From NCBI RefSeq assembly GCF_015670745.1, contig NZ_JADPCH010000020.1, positions 1 to 43,269 of the forward strand: a stretch of DNA of 43,269 nt. Direction: 5' to 3'. Shown piece by piece: positions 16,773-26,800 of this stretch. Position numbers and translations under genes: made by a program. Origin of the DNA: Collinsella aerofaciens. GTDB taxonomy: Bacteria > Actinomycetota > Coriobacteriia > Coriobacteriales > Coriobacteriaceae. Below the pieces are notes generated by a model, which was given only the letters and a program-made list of their open reading frames with translations, was not told where the DNA came from and did no database searches. The first letter of the stretch is position 1. The number at the start of each line of letters is the position of its first letter.

Positions 16773-17825
16773 CTATGCGTTCTTCTGAACTTTGAAGCGC
16801 TGCTTCAGCTGACCGCAAGCGGCGTCAATATCGTTACCACGGGAGTTACGAATCGTGGTCTCGATGCCACGGGACTCAAGACGACGCTGAAGATCCTCAA
16901 CCTTATGAATCGGCGACGGCTTGAGCGGACTGCCCTCGATGTCGTTAAGCTGAATGAGGTTAACGTGGCACAACGTTCCCTCGCAGAAGTCGCAGAGCGC
17001 CTGCATCTCGGGATTCGTATCGTTGACGCCTTCGATCATGGCATACTCATAGGTCGGGCGGCGGCCGGTCTTCTCGGTGTAGAGCTGAAGCGCCTCGTGA
17101 AGGCGAAGCAACGTGTACTTCTTAACACCGGGCATGAGCTTATTGCGCGTCGACTGGATGGAGGAATGCAGTGAAACAGCAAGCGTGAACTGCTCGGGGA
17201 TGTCGGCAAATTTGCGAATACCGGGAATAACGCCACTGGTAGAGACGGTGAGGTGACGAGCACCGATACCGATGCCATCGGGGTCGTTGAGGATTCGCAA
17301 CGCCTTGAGAACCTCGTCGTAGTTGGCAAACGGCTCGCCCTGGCCCATGAAGACAACGCTCGTGGCGCGCTCGCCAAAGTCGTTGGATACATGAAGTACC
17401 TGGTCGACGATCTCTTGAGCGGTCAGAGAGCGCTTGAGGCCGTTGAGACCGGTAGCGCAAAAGGCACAGCCCATGCCACAGCCTGCCTGGGTGGAAACGC
17501 AGACGGAAAGCTTGTTACGACGGGGCATGCCGACGGTCTCGACGGAAACGCCGTCGTGGTACTCGAGCAGATACTTGCGAGAGCCATCTTTGGAAACCTG
17601 CTTGGTGAGTTCAGTCGGCGTGTCAAAGGCAAAAGCCTCTTTAAGCTGCTCGCGGAAAGCCTTGGGGAGGTTGGTCATATCGTCAAACGAACAAACGTTC
17701 TTCTCAAAGACCCATTCGATGAGCTGCTTCGCGCGGAAGGCGGGCTGGCCAAGCTCGGCCACGAGCTCGCGAATATCGTTTTGGCTCAAGTCGCGAATGT
17801 CCTGAGATTTAGTCCTGGGATTCAT
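16773..17825 (-). CDS. rlmN: Dual-specificity 23S rRNA/tRNA adenine-C2 methyltransferase RlmN
   Basis: A radical-SAM methyltransferase of 350 residues that makes 2-methyladenosine at 23S rRNA A2503 and tRNA A37. The radical-SAM motif CGMGCAFCATG (CxxxCxxC) lies at about residues 115-125, and GQGEPFANYDEV follows. The catalytic cysteines expected in the family are present (C near residue 115 region and C339 area). The start is ATG 17825 with GAAAGG upstream. It is divergent from ddl. Confidence 0.96.
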   Translation of the reverse strand: MNPRTKSQDIRDLSQNDIRELVAELGQPAFRAKQLIEWVFEKNVCSFDDMTNLPKAFREQLKEAFAFDTPTELTKQVSKDGSRKYLLEYHDGVSVETVGMPRRNKLSVCVSTQAGCGMGCAFCATGLNGLKRSLTAQEIVDQVLHVSNDFGERATSVVFMGQGEPFANYDEVLKALRILNDPDGIGIGARHLTVSTSGVIPGIRKFADIPEQFTLAVSLHSSIQSTRNKLMPGVKKYTLLRLHEALQLYTEKTGRRPTYEYAMIEGVNDTNPEMQALCDFCEGTLCHVNLIQLNDIEGSPLKPSPIHKVEDLQRRLESRGIETTIRNSRGNDIDAACGQLKQRFKVQKNA

Positions 17826-17840
17826 GGAAGCCTTTCGATT

Positions 17841-17870
17841 TTGGGGAAACGTAGAGGGTATCGCTACAAT
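17841..17870 (+). promoter_or_regulatory. Likely ddl promoter
   Basis: TTGGGG (17841-17846), an 18-bp spacer and TACAAT (17865-17870), 40 bp before the ddl start. The -10 is good and the -35 moderate; the same TTGGG-type -35 is seen before tRNA-Lys. Confidence 0.5.
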
Positions 17871-17910
17871 ATGGTATCAGCTGCAGAAATTATAGAGGAG
17901 GAGTCTGCCC

Positions 17911-18876
17911 ATGCCGGGTAAAAGCCTAGAGAACATGCACGTAGCGGTCTTGGCGGGCGGTCATTCCGCTGAGCGCGAGATCTCGCTCAATTCGGGTAAG
18001 AACGTCGTGGTTGCCTTGAAGGAGGCCGGCTACACTTCGGTGGAGCTGCTCGACACGGCTGCCGATGATTTTATGGTAACCATGGCGACCGGCGGCTTTG
18101 ACGTGGCGTTTATCGCCATGCACGGTGCCGGCGGCGAGGATGGCGCCATGCAAGGCGCCATGGAGACCCTGGGTATCCCCTACACGGCTTCGGGCGTGCT
18201 TGCCAGCGCCTGCGGTGCCGACAAGGAGGTCTCTAAGCTCCTGTACGCCAAGGCGGGCATTCCCATCGCCCCCGGCCTCGCGCTCGAGGCGGGCGATGAA
18301 GTCGATATCGATCATATCGTCGAGGTTTGTGGCGAGCGCTGCTTTGTGAAGCCGGCCGTCAACGGTTCCAGCTATGGCATTTCCCTGGTCCATGAGCCCT
18401 CCGAGCTGCCCGCGGCAATCGCCAAGGCGTTTGAGTACGGCGACAAAGTGCTGGTCGAGAAGTGCATCGAGGGTACCGAGATCACCGTCGGCGTGTACGG
18501 CGAGGACGACGTGCGCGCTCTGCCGATTGTCGAGATTCGTAAGCCCAAGGACTGCGAGTTCTACGATCTGGACGTGAAGTATGTCGACCCTACGGACATC
18601 CATCGCATTCCGGCGCAGATTTCACCCGAGAATTACACTCGCGCTCAGGAGCTTGCCTGCGCTGCTCACAAGGCCCTCGGTTGCCTGGGCATCTCGCGCA
18701 GCGATTTTATCGTGAGCGAGGACGGCCCCGTTATCCTCGAGACCAATACCATTCCCGGCATGACCGATACGTCGCTGTATCCGGATGAGATCCGCCACAC
18801 CGACGACATGACGTTCCCGCAGGTCTGTGACAGCCTGATCCGTATGGGCCTTCGTCGAGCGGGCATTGCATGCTAA
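17911..18876 (+). CDS. ddl: D-alanine--D-alanine ligase
   Basis: ATP-grasp ligase that joins two D-alanines for peptidoglycan precursors. Of 321 residues, the N-terminus has VLAGGHSAEREISL with the substrate-binding glutamate. The ATP-grasp core has CFVKPAVNGSSYGISLV, and the end has the metal-binding ILETNTIPGMTDTSLYP. The omega-loop tyrosine appears in FYDLDVKYVDP. GAGGAGG precedes ATG 17911. The stop codon overlaps the next gene by 7 nt (ATGCTAA), so a helicase/exonuclease is translationally coupled to a cell-wall enzyme. Confidence 0.95.
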   Translation: MPGKSLENMHVAVLAGGHSAEREISLNSGKNVVVALKEAGYTSVELLDTAADDFMVTMATGGFDVAFIAMHGAGGEDGAMQGAMETLGIPYTASGVLASACGADKEVSKLLYAKAGIPIAPGLALEAGDEVDIDHIVEVCGERCFVKPAVNGSSYGISLVHEPSELPAAIAKAFEYGDKVLVEKCIEGTEITVGVYGEDDVRALPIVEIRKPKDCEFYDLDVKYVDPTDIHRIPAQISPENYTRAQELACAAHKALGCLGISRSDFIVSEDGPVILETNTIPGMTDTSLYPDEIRHTDDMTFPQVCDSLIRMGLRRAGIAC

Positions 18877-21764
18877 TCGAGGACGCGGTTTCGTCAGGAA
18901 CGCCGCAGTTTGTCATCGACTCCTATGCCACGCTTGCCGAACGCGCCAAAACGCAGTCCTTCGGCCTTATCGAGGAAGATGTGATCGTCCTCGATACCGA
19001 GACCACAGGTCTTTCGGTGCAGGACAACGAGCTGATCGAGATCTCGGCGGCCCGTCTTTCGGGACGCGAGATCGTCGACCGCTTCGATACCTTCGTGCAT
19101 CCCAAGCAGCTGATTCCCGCCGAGATTACCGAGCTCACGAGCATTACAAATGCCGATGTGGCAGATGCCCCGTCGGCCGTTGAGGCCGTCGCCGCTCTCG
19201 CCGATTTTGTCGGTGGTTGCCCGGTGATCGCACATAACGCCACGTTCGACCGCTCGTTTATCGAGTCGGTCAAAGGCGGCGTCAACGTGAGCGATATTTG
19301 GATCGATTCGCTGGCGCTGTCGCGCATCGCGCTTCCACGCCTGGCCTCGCACAAGCTGTCTTTTATGGCCGATCTGTTTGGCTGTGACTCGGTATCACAC
19401 CGTGCCAATGCCGACGTCGACGCCCTGTGTGGCGTATGGCGCGTGTTGCTCGTGGCGCTCACCGACTTGCCCCAGGGCCTCATGGCGCGCCTAGCCGACA
19501 TGCATCCGGATGTGCCTTGGTCCTATCGTCCTATCTTCTCATTCTTGGCAGGGCAGAACCCTGGTTCTATCTTCTCTCTCAGCGCCGCTCGTGCTGACGT
19601 TCTCAAGGCCGATCGTGCCGACGATCGGGTGGACGCCGACGAACTGCCGGTACTCAAGATGCCGAGTCGTGAGGAGATTGAGGCGGACTATGCGCCAGGT
19701 GGCCTGGTCAATCGCATGTATCCCACTTACGAGCCGCGTGATGAGCAGATCGCGATGGCGCTCGAGGTCCGCGATGCGCTGGTCACGGGCACTCATCGTG
19801 TAATTGAGGCGGGCACGGGCGTCGGCAAATCGATGGCCTATCTGGTGCCTTTTGCCGAGGCAGCGCGCCGTAACAACATCACGGTTGGTATTGCGACCAA
19901 ATCGAACAATCTTGCTGACCAGCTCATGTACCATGAGCTGCCAAAACTTGCCGAGCAACTGGACGGTGGTCTGTCATTTTGCGCTCTCAAGGGTTATGAC
20001 CACTATCCGTGCCTGCGCAAGCTTGAGCGCATGAGCCGCAGCCAGGTCGAGATTACCACCAAGCGCGATCCGGCGGACACGCTCACGGCGGTCGCGGTCA
20101 TTATGGCGTACGTCTGCCAATCAGCCGATGGCGACCTCGACTCGCTCGGCATTCGGTGGCGCAGCGTCAACCGCCCCGACTTTACGACGGCCTCGCGCGA
20201 GTGTGCTCGTCGCCTCTGCCCGTTTTTCCCTGATAAATGTTTGGTCCACGGCGCTCGCCGTCGTGCGGCGCATGCCGATGTGGTGGTCACCAACCATTCC
20301 CTGCTGTTCCGCAATGTCGCGGCCGAGGGCAGGATTTTGCCTCCGATTCGTCATTGGGTAATCGACGAGGCCCATTCCATCGAGCGCGAGGCGCGCCGTC
20401 AGTGGGCGCGCGTGGTGTCGGCGGACGAATCACGCGTTCTGTTTGAGCGCCTGGGTGGCTCGAGCACCGGTGCGCTAAGCCAGGTTTCCCGTGATTTGGC
20501 AACCTCCGAGGGCTCTACGCTCTATCTGGGCCTTACTGCCAAGGCAACGTCGACGGTTGCGCGCGCGAGCATGGCAATCGCCGACGTGTTCGATGGCGTT
20601 CGCGAGCTCGGTCGCCGTGCCCGTGGGGGTTATGACAATGCCAATCTATGGATTGGCCCCGAGTTGCGCGAATCTGACGACTGGCATGATTTCTTGCAGT
20701 CGGCCTACACTGCCATCGACGCATTGGAACAGGCTGACAAGAGCGTCGACGCGCTGGTACAAGCCGTCGCCGGCGACAAGCCCGAGGTTGTTGTCGACCT
20801 GGGCGATATCTCGCGCCGCCTGCACGAGCTGGCCGAGAACCTCAAACTCATCATTGATGGCACCGATGAACACTATGTGTATTCGCTGCAGGTCAATCGC
20901 AGGCTGCGTGCCGGCGGAGAGTCAATGACCGCAGAGCGCATCGACATTGGCGAGGCCTTGGCAACCGAATGGCTGCCCGAGGTTCACACGGCTATCTTTG
21001 CCTCGGCGACCATGACGGTGTCCAAAAGCTTTGAACACTTTAACCACGCGGTCGGCCTCGATCGCATCGGTGCTTCAACATCCTCATCGCTGCACTTGGA
21101 CTCGAGCTACGACTTCGATTCGAACATGGCTGTAGTCGTTGCGGGCGATATCCCCGATCCGCGCGATCGTGAGAGCTATCTTACGGCGCTCGAGCGCGTG
21201 CTGGTCGACGCCCATCTTGCCATGGGCGGATCGGTGCTCACACTGTTCACCAATCGGCGCGACATGGAAGACCTGTACGCCCGCGTTGAGCCCAAGATGG
21301 CCCGTGCGGGTCTGGAGCTCAACTGCCAGCAGCGCAACTCATCTCCTCGTCGCCTGCGCGACCGGTTTATCAATGAGCCGACCTCGTCGCTTTTTGCGCT
21401 TAAGGCCTTCTGGGAGGGGTTTGACGCCAGCGGCGAGACGCTGCGTTGCGTCATCATTCCCAAGCTGCCGTTCTCGAGCCCCACGGACCCGCTCTCGTGC
21501 GAGCGCAACCTGCGCGAAGACCGCGCTTGGGCGCGCTATTCGCTGCCCGAGGCGGTGCTCGAGGTTAAGCAGGCGGCCGGCCGCCTTATCCGCTCGTCGA
21601 CCGATTGCGGCGTGCTGATTCTGGCCGACCCGCGCCTGGTGACGAAGGGCTACGGAAAGAAGTTCTTAACGTCGCTGCCCACGAGCTCCTACCAGCGCAT
21701 CGAATCGGCGCAGATCGGTCACTATCTGCAACTGTGGCGCGCACGCCACGAGCGGCGGCGCTAA
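18870..21764 (+). CDS. dinG: DinG-type helicase with N-terminal DEDDh exonuclease domain
   Basis: A 964-residue XPD-like superfamily 2 helicase fused to a 3'-5' exonuclease. The exonuclease domain (about 35-200) shows VLDTETTGL, HNATFDRSF and HRANADVDAL. The helicase carries Walker A EAGTGVGKS (about 313), VTNHSLLF, DEAH box VIDEAHSIE (about 496), and motif VI-like VKQAAGRLIRSSTDCGV. Cysteines at YPCLRKL and in ECARRLCPFFPDKC fit an iron-sulfur cluster, as in DinG of E. coli but not in B. subtilis DinG. It probably resolves R-loops, G-quadruplexes or replication blocks. It starts at ATG 18870, overlapping ddl, and its end overlaps the convergent WYL gene by 4 nt. Confidence 0.9.
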   Translation: MLIEDAVSSGTPQFVIDSYATLAERAKTQSFGLIEEDVIVLDTETTGLSVQDNELIEISAARLSGREIVDRFDTFVHPKQLIPAEITELTSITNADVADAPSAVEAVAALADFVGGCPVIAHNATFDRSFIESVKGGVNVSDIWIDSLALSRIALPRLASHKLSFMADLFGCDSVSHRANADVDALCGVWRVLLVALTDLPQGLMARLADMHPDVPWSYRPIFSFLAGQNPGSIFSLSAARADVLKADRADDRVDADELPVLKMPSREEIEADYAPGGLVNRMYPTYEPRDEQIAMALEVRDALVTGTHRVIEAGTGVGKSMAYLVPFAEAARRNNITVGIATKSNNLADQLMYHELPKLAEQLDGGLSFCALKGYDHYPCLRKLERMSRSQVEITTKRDPADTLTAVAVIMAYVCQSADGDLDSLGIRWRSVNRPDFTTASRECARRLCPFFPDKCLVHGARRRAAHADVVVTNHSLLFRNVAAEGRILPPIRHWVIDEAHSIEREARRQWARVVSADESRVLFERLGGSSTGALSQVSRDLATSEGSTLYLGLTAKATSTVARASMAIADVFDGVRELGRRARGGYDNANLWIGPELRESDDWHDFLQSAYTAIDALEQADKSVDALVQAVAGDKPEVVVDLGDISRRLHELAENLKLIIDGTDEHYVYSLQVNRRLRAGGESMTAERIDIGEALATEWLPEVHTAIFASATMTVSKSFEHFNHAVGLDRIGASTSSSLHLDSSYDFDSNMAVVVAGDIPDPRDRESYLTALERVLVDAHLAMGGSVLTLFTNRRDMEDLYARVEPKMARAGLELNCQQRNSSPRRLRDRFINEPTSSLFALKAFWEGFDASGETLRCVIIPKLPFSSPTDPLSCERNLREDRAWARYSLPEAVLEVKQAAGRLIRSSTDCGVLILADPRLVTKGYGKKFLTSLPTSSYQRIESAQIGHYLQLWRARHERRR

Positions 21765-22678
21765 AGCGGACAGACGAGGGTTTTTGCCATATCGCACAGA
21801 CGCTTTGACAGGGCGGGGTCATCCAAGATGCGGATGGCTCCGCCCGCTGCGATTATCTGGCTCAGCAGCCAACGCTCGGAGCCGTAATGTACGGTTACCG
21901 TTGCCATGTCTGTCCCGCTGCGTTCGATTAGGGTGATGCCGGCCCAGTCCAGATGCTCCGCCATATCGAATGGCATCAAGAGCTTTGCGCTACGCTGCGT
22001 CCGGGCAAGGGAATCGTGGAGGGATGCAACGTCCGGTGCGTGAGGCACGACGGAGTCTTCCGTCAAGGCGAGTCCCTCGATTTTATCCATGCGATAGGTG
22101 CGCTGCTCATCGACCGCGATGTCCCAGGCAATCAGATATGTTTGGTCGCCGTTTGCCGTAATGCGCAAGGGGTCGACCAGACGCTCGCGTGGCCGCGCAT
22201 CGTCCATCGAGCGATACGAGATGCGGCAACGAACGCCGTCCTGAATGGCGCAGCTCAGCTGCTGCCAGTGCGACCCGTGGTTGACGGTGTCAAAGACGTG
22301 CTGGTTATAGCCGAGCTCTTCGGGTAGAAGAGCATGTCGAATTCGAGCCGCCGCCTGGGGCTCGATCCCCAACGATTCAAGTTCGTGGTTGAGCACAGCG
22401 CCCTCGGCGGCACTCAGGCGCAGCGGTAGTACACGCCCGGCGTCACCGGTGAGGACCACGCGCTCGCCGTGGCATTCGCAGATGATACGCGCACCCGATT
22501 CTCGGTCCGCGAGCGTCGAGACGATCTCGAGAATCTCGTCGAGCGACGCCCCCGTGATGTCAAAGCGACTGCAAATCTCGGTTCGTGTCATGCCGCTCTC
22601 GCCGGCGGCGTAGAGGGCCTCCATGATGTCGATGGCGCGCGAGAGCCTCTGCTCGCTGGTGAGTTTACGCACGGGCAT
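21761..22678 (-). CDS. WYL-domain transcriptional regulator (PafC-like), second of a pair
   Basis: A 305-residue HTH-WYL protein. An N-terminal winged-helix-like segment (TRTEICSRFDITGASLDEIL) is followed by a WYL domain around residues 145-215 (RCRISYRSM, TYLIAWDIAVDEQRTYRMDKI) and a WCX-like C-terminus. Tandem WYL proteins PafB/PafC control the DNA-damage response in mycobacteria, sensing single-stranded DNA. ATG 22678 is preferred over TTG 22699 because AAAGGA precedes it; it overlaps the upstream WYL gene by 14 nt. It is tail-to-tail with the DinG-type gene. Confidence 0.88.
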   Translation of the reverse strand: MPVRKLTSEQRLSRAIDIMEALYAAGESGMTRTEICSRFDITGASLDEILEIVSTLADRESGARIICECHGERVVLTGDAGRVLPLRLSAAEGAVLNHELESLGIEPQAAARIRHALLPEELGYNQHVFDTVNHGSHWQQLSCAIQDGVRCRISYRSMDDARPRERLVDPLRITANGDQTYLIAWDIAVDEQRTYRMDKIEGLALTEDSVVPHAPDVASLHDSLARTQRSAKLLMPFDMAEHLDWAGITLIERSGTDMATVTVHYGSERWLLSQIIAAGGAIRILDDPALSKRLCDMAKTLVCPL

Positions 22679-23687
22679 GCTCGTGCACCGTCCTTTCAAT
22701 GAGGTGGTTCCACGCCTGCTTGAGCGATTTGGGGGCCATGGGCCTCATGCCGTCCATGGCGTGGGCCATGCAAAATGAGGCGGCGGCTTCAAGATCGCGC
22801 ACGTCAACGCTCCAGGTCCATCCCGCATCGGTGTGTGCGAGCTCACCTCGCCCGCGCGTGAGGCCGTTGATCATATCGATCTGCGTCTGAGGGGCGAACG
22901 AGAACGTGGCTGCAACGGGCGGTCGGTCGGCAAAATCGAATTCAAAGAACAGATAGTCGTTGAGATTGAAGTCTGCAGGGATGGCGTAGGCCTTCGAAGG
23001 ACGCCAAGCGCGAACGATACGGTCGCAGCGGAATGTCCTGATGTCGTCGGTGGCATTGTCGAGGCCGCAGAAGTACGCCACGCCCTCGCGCTCGAACATG
23101 CCGTAGACGCAGACGGTACGTTCTTTCTGCTCGCCGCGTCCGTTCTGATATAAAAATCGCAGCGCGCATCGCTCGGCAAAGGCGCTCCATACCGCATCGA
23201 CGGTGGGAGAGCGGCGGATCGGTGCTTCGTCCACCGCCGACATGCCGGTGAGGTAGGCAATTTTGGAGCGAATATCGGCAAGCGGCGCGGCAAAGGTGGA
23301 AGAGCCGGCCGCTAGCGTCTGGTCGATGGCGTTGAGTAGGATGTCGGCGTCGTCTGCGGTGATGAGGCCACCTGCTGCAAACGTGTGCTCGCGGTCGATT
23401 GTCCACGAGCTTTCCTCGGTCTCCTGCGCACCGGCGGGGCGAACCTCCTTGATTAAGATGCCGCGCTCGAGCAGTTTGTCACGATCGCGCCGAAACTTGC
23501 GCTTATCCGAGTCGATGTTGCCCGAGCCATATCCCAGGTCAGAATCCAAGACGATCTGCTCGGTCGTCAACGGTTCGGGGGAGCTGTTGAGCACAAAGAA
23601 AAGATTGAGGATGCGCTGAGCCGTTTTATCGAAACTGGGCTCCGAACTTCCCTTTTTAATTGTCGCGGTCGCGTCGCTTGCCGTCAT
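22665..23687 (-). CDS. WYL-domain transcriptional regulator (PafB-like), first of a pair
   Basis: A 340-residue HTH-WYL protein. The N-terminal helix-turn-helix is near residues 20-80 (RILNLFFVLNSSPEPLTTEQI and KRKFRRDRDKLLERGI in two parts). The WYL domain is around 180-240 (LRFLYQNGRGEQKERTV, AYFCGLDNATDD, RTFRCDRI). It starts at ATG 23687 with GAGGA upstream and overlaps the second WYL gene. The pair is probably a heterodimer like PafBC; DNA-damage control is an inference from family. Confidence 0.88.
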   Translation of the reverse strand: MTASDATATIKKGSSEPSFDKTAQRILNLFFVLNSSPEPLTTEQIVLDSDLGYGSGNIDSDKRKFRRDRDKLLERGILIKEVRPAGAQETEESSWTIDREHTFAAGGLITADDADILLNAIDQTLAAGSSTFAAPLADIRSKIAYLTGMSAVDEAPIRRSPTVDAVWSAFAERCALRFLYQNGRGEQKERTVCVYGMFEREGVAYFCGLDNATDDIRTFRCDRIVRAWRPSKAYAIPADFNLNDYLFFEFDFADRPPVAATFSFAPQTQIDMINGLTRGRGELAHTDAGWTWSVDVRDLEAAASFCMAHAMDGMRPMAPKSLKQAWNHLIERTVHEHARA

Positions 23688-23779
23688 AGAGTCCTCGCAT
23701 GAGAAGGTGGTTTGCTGCCATGATTTTAGTCCGATATGGAGATTAGGCTATATCCTTGTCCGCTCGGGGCGTTAAGATA

Positions 23780-23793
23780 GACCGAATTCGGTC
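23780..23793. promoter_or_regulatory. 14-bp perfect palindrome between divergent genes
   Basis: GACCGAATTCGGTC lies in the 198-bp gap between the WYL operon (minus) and the M28-like gene (plus). TATACT (23812-23817), a possible -10 for the plus gene, is 19 bp downstream. The position suits an operator, possibly for the WYL regulators; unproven. Confidence 0.45.
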
Positions 23794-23885
23794 GTTTTCG
23801 CTCGCTCGGGGTATACTTTCGACTATATACGGTTCTAATGTGCATGCATTGGGCCTATTTGTCGGATTATGGATGTGGAGCGCAC

Positions 23886-26800
23886 ATGGCGAACACCCAG
23901 AACTATATTAACCACCTGCTGCAGAACACCGGCATTACGCCGGCATGCAGCGAAGAAGAGCGCTTGGCTGCCGAGGATATCGCTCAGATCTTCCGCAACC
24001 ACGGCTTTGACCCCGAGGTTCAGGAGTTCAATGCCCCGGCGCCCAGTAGATTGGCATTTGCCGTTACCGGTATTCTTGCGTTTGCCGGCGCCCTGCTGAT
24101 GGGTATCGGCGGCGGTATCGGCTTGGTCGGCACCTTGCTGGCCATTGTCGGTGCCGTTCTTTACGTGCTCGAGCGCACGGGCCGCCCCGTGGTTTCGCGC
24201 CTGGGCAAGACGGGCGTGAGCCAAAATGTCATCGCCTACCACAAGGCCTCGGGCCCGCTCGCATCTCCGCGCAACCGCCCGGTGGTCGTTGTCGCACACT
24301 ACGACTCTCCCCGTGCTGAGCTGCTCGCCCGCGAGCCTTATGCCTCGTATCGTGCGCTCATCGCCAAGCTGTTGCCCGTTGCCACGGTTGCCCCCGCTGC
24401 CGTTGCCATCCTGCGTATCCTGCCGCTCCCCGGCGCGCTCAAGGTTCTGCTGTGGATTGTCGCGATCCTCGCTTCCCTCGTTGCGCTTGCCAACGCGGCA
24501 AACATCATCTCTAACCGCCATATTCTTCCCTATACGTCCGGCGCGGTGTGCAACAAGTCTTCTGTCGCCGCTATGCTCGGCGTTATGGACAACGTTGCTC
24601 CCTTCCAGGGCGAAAACGAGTTTCCCGACGATGTTCCGTTCGATACCTATTTTGGGGAGCAAAAGCGTCGTGCCGAGGAAATGGCGCGTGCAGCGGCGGA
24701 GTATGCCGCGGCCCAGCAGCAAAACGACTACGGCAACACCATCGAGTACGAAGAGCCTACCTACGCCGAGGACGAGTTCGGTCAGCCGATTGCTCCCGAC
24801 ACTCAGACTGAGCCCGAACAGGGCGAGGCTTTCGACGAGCAGATCGAGGGCTTTGAGGGTGCGTCTGCCGACGAGACGCTGATTGGCGTCATCGTGCCCG
24901 AGGATCAGAATCAGGCTGTCCAGGCTGAAGAGTTCAATGACGAGGTTTCCGCTGCCGAGCCGGTGGAGGAGCCTGTCGCGGCCGAGCCCGAGCCCAAGCT
25001 CTATCGCAATGCCGCCGGCAACATCCGCTTTGGTTCGGATGCCATCCGTGCGCTCGGAATGCTTCCCGAGTCCTGCACGCTCGATTACGAGGAGGGCGAG
25101 GAACCGACGTTTGAGCCCGAGCCTGCCCCCGTCGTGACTGCACCTGCGCCCGCTGTCACCGTGGATGATGAGTCTGCCGCGGTTGCCGCTGCCGTTGCCG
25201 AGCCCGAGGCGGTGTCCGCGATCGATCCCGCGGCAGGACTGGACATTTTGGCTCCCGCCGCGCCGGCGCAAGACGTTGCGGACGAGTCTGACGACGATTA
25301 CATTGAACAGCCGAGGCGCGTGTCTTACGAGAGCGATACTGATTTCTCGGCCGAGATTCCCGTGGCAACGCCCCATGCCGACATTGCATCCGCGTTCACG
25401 TCGATTGGCGCCAGCGCTTCCAACTTCTTTAAGGGTGCGCTTGCAAAGGGCAGGAAATTTGTCGACGATTTCGAGGAGAAGCGCGCTGCCGCACGCGAGG
25501 CTGCCGAGCAGGAGGCTATCGCTCAGCAGCAGGCAGCCGAGGCGGCACGTGAGCGCGCGGCGCAAGAGTTCGAGCAGAACGAGGCTATGCAGTCCGCGCC
25601 CGTCGACGCTGCCGAAGCTACGACGTCCTTTGAGTCCCAGCAACCGGCGTCCGCGGATGTTGTTGAGGCGACGACGTCTTTCGAGGCTCAGCAGCACGTC
25701 GATAGTACCATGTCGTTTGATGCCGCGCAGTTCGATTCCACGATAACGTTTGAAAAGCAAGGCACCGCGATTGCCGAGCCCCTTCCTGTTTCCGATGAGC
25801 AGGGCGACGCGGCAGACGATGACGAGCCTATTGATGCCGCCGAAATCCAAGATGCCGCCGAGGACGAGCCCGTCGAGGCCAACTCTGACGAAGAGCAGTA
25901 CGCGGCAGCCGAGCAAGATGATTCGACCGAGGTCGAGCAGGAGGAAGTGTCTGCGGTTTCCGAGACTCCCGAGACAGATGAGTCGAGGCCTTACTCCACG
26001 CAGATTTTCACCATGCCGACCCCGAGTGGTTCCGGTGCCACGGTTGCCGATGTTGCTCCCACCCAGGACGAAACGGTCGATTCCCTTATGGCCCAGATTT
26101 CCTCCCAGGCATCGCCGCGTCCGCAGATGAATGTTCCCGATCCGGCGTCGGTTCCGTCGCCTGCACCTTCCTCGTCTCCGCTGGCTTCGGTCCCCGATCC
26201 GTCACTGCCGTCGATGAAGCAGGCAAACGTTGCGTCTCGCACGTCGCTGTTCGACCTTCCCGACCCCTCCGCACAGGTCAACGACCCCTTTGCTACCGCT
26301 CAGGGTCCCGAACCCACATCGGCCCCCGTTGCGCCTCCTATGCCCGTTGCGTCGGGCGCACAGCCGATCGAGACCATTTCGGCTCCCGCCCCTGCGGCAC
26401 CCAAGTCTCGCAAGCGCGGCCTGGGCGGCCTGTTCGGTCGTAAAAAGAAAAACGAACAGGACAGCATGAGTGATTGGCTGGGCGTCGAAGACGATTACGA
26501 TGCCAAGAAGTCCGGTCGCGGCATCGGTTCGTGGGATAATTTCGAGGACGATAACGATGGCTGGAAGGGTGGCGCTACGTCTTCCGACGGCGCTTCTTCC
26601 GAAGATATGCTCTCGGCTGTCGCCTCTATGGGCGATGATGAGCTGCTCGGTCACGATATCTGGTTTGTGGCAACGGGCGCCTCGGATTGTGATGGCGCCG
26701 GCATGAAGGCCTTCTTGGCTTCGCATCGCGATAAGCTCCGCGGCGTATTCTTCATCAATCTTGAATCCGTCGGCGCCGGTAGGCTTTCGGTGGTGACGGT

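Noticed and set aside
23835-25916. 693-codon minus frame antisense to the M28-like gene
   Set aside because: Arises from the biased codon use of the Ala/Glu-rich disordered region; no motif, and the plus frame has a good start and fold elements.
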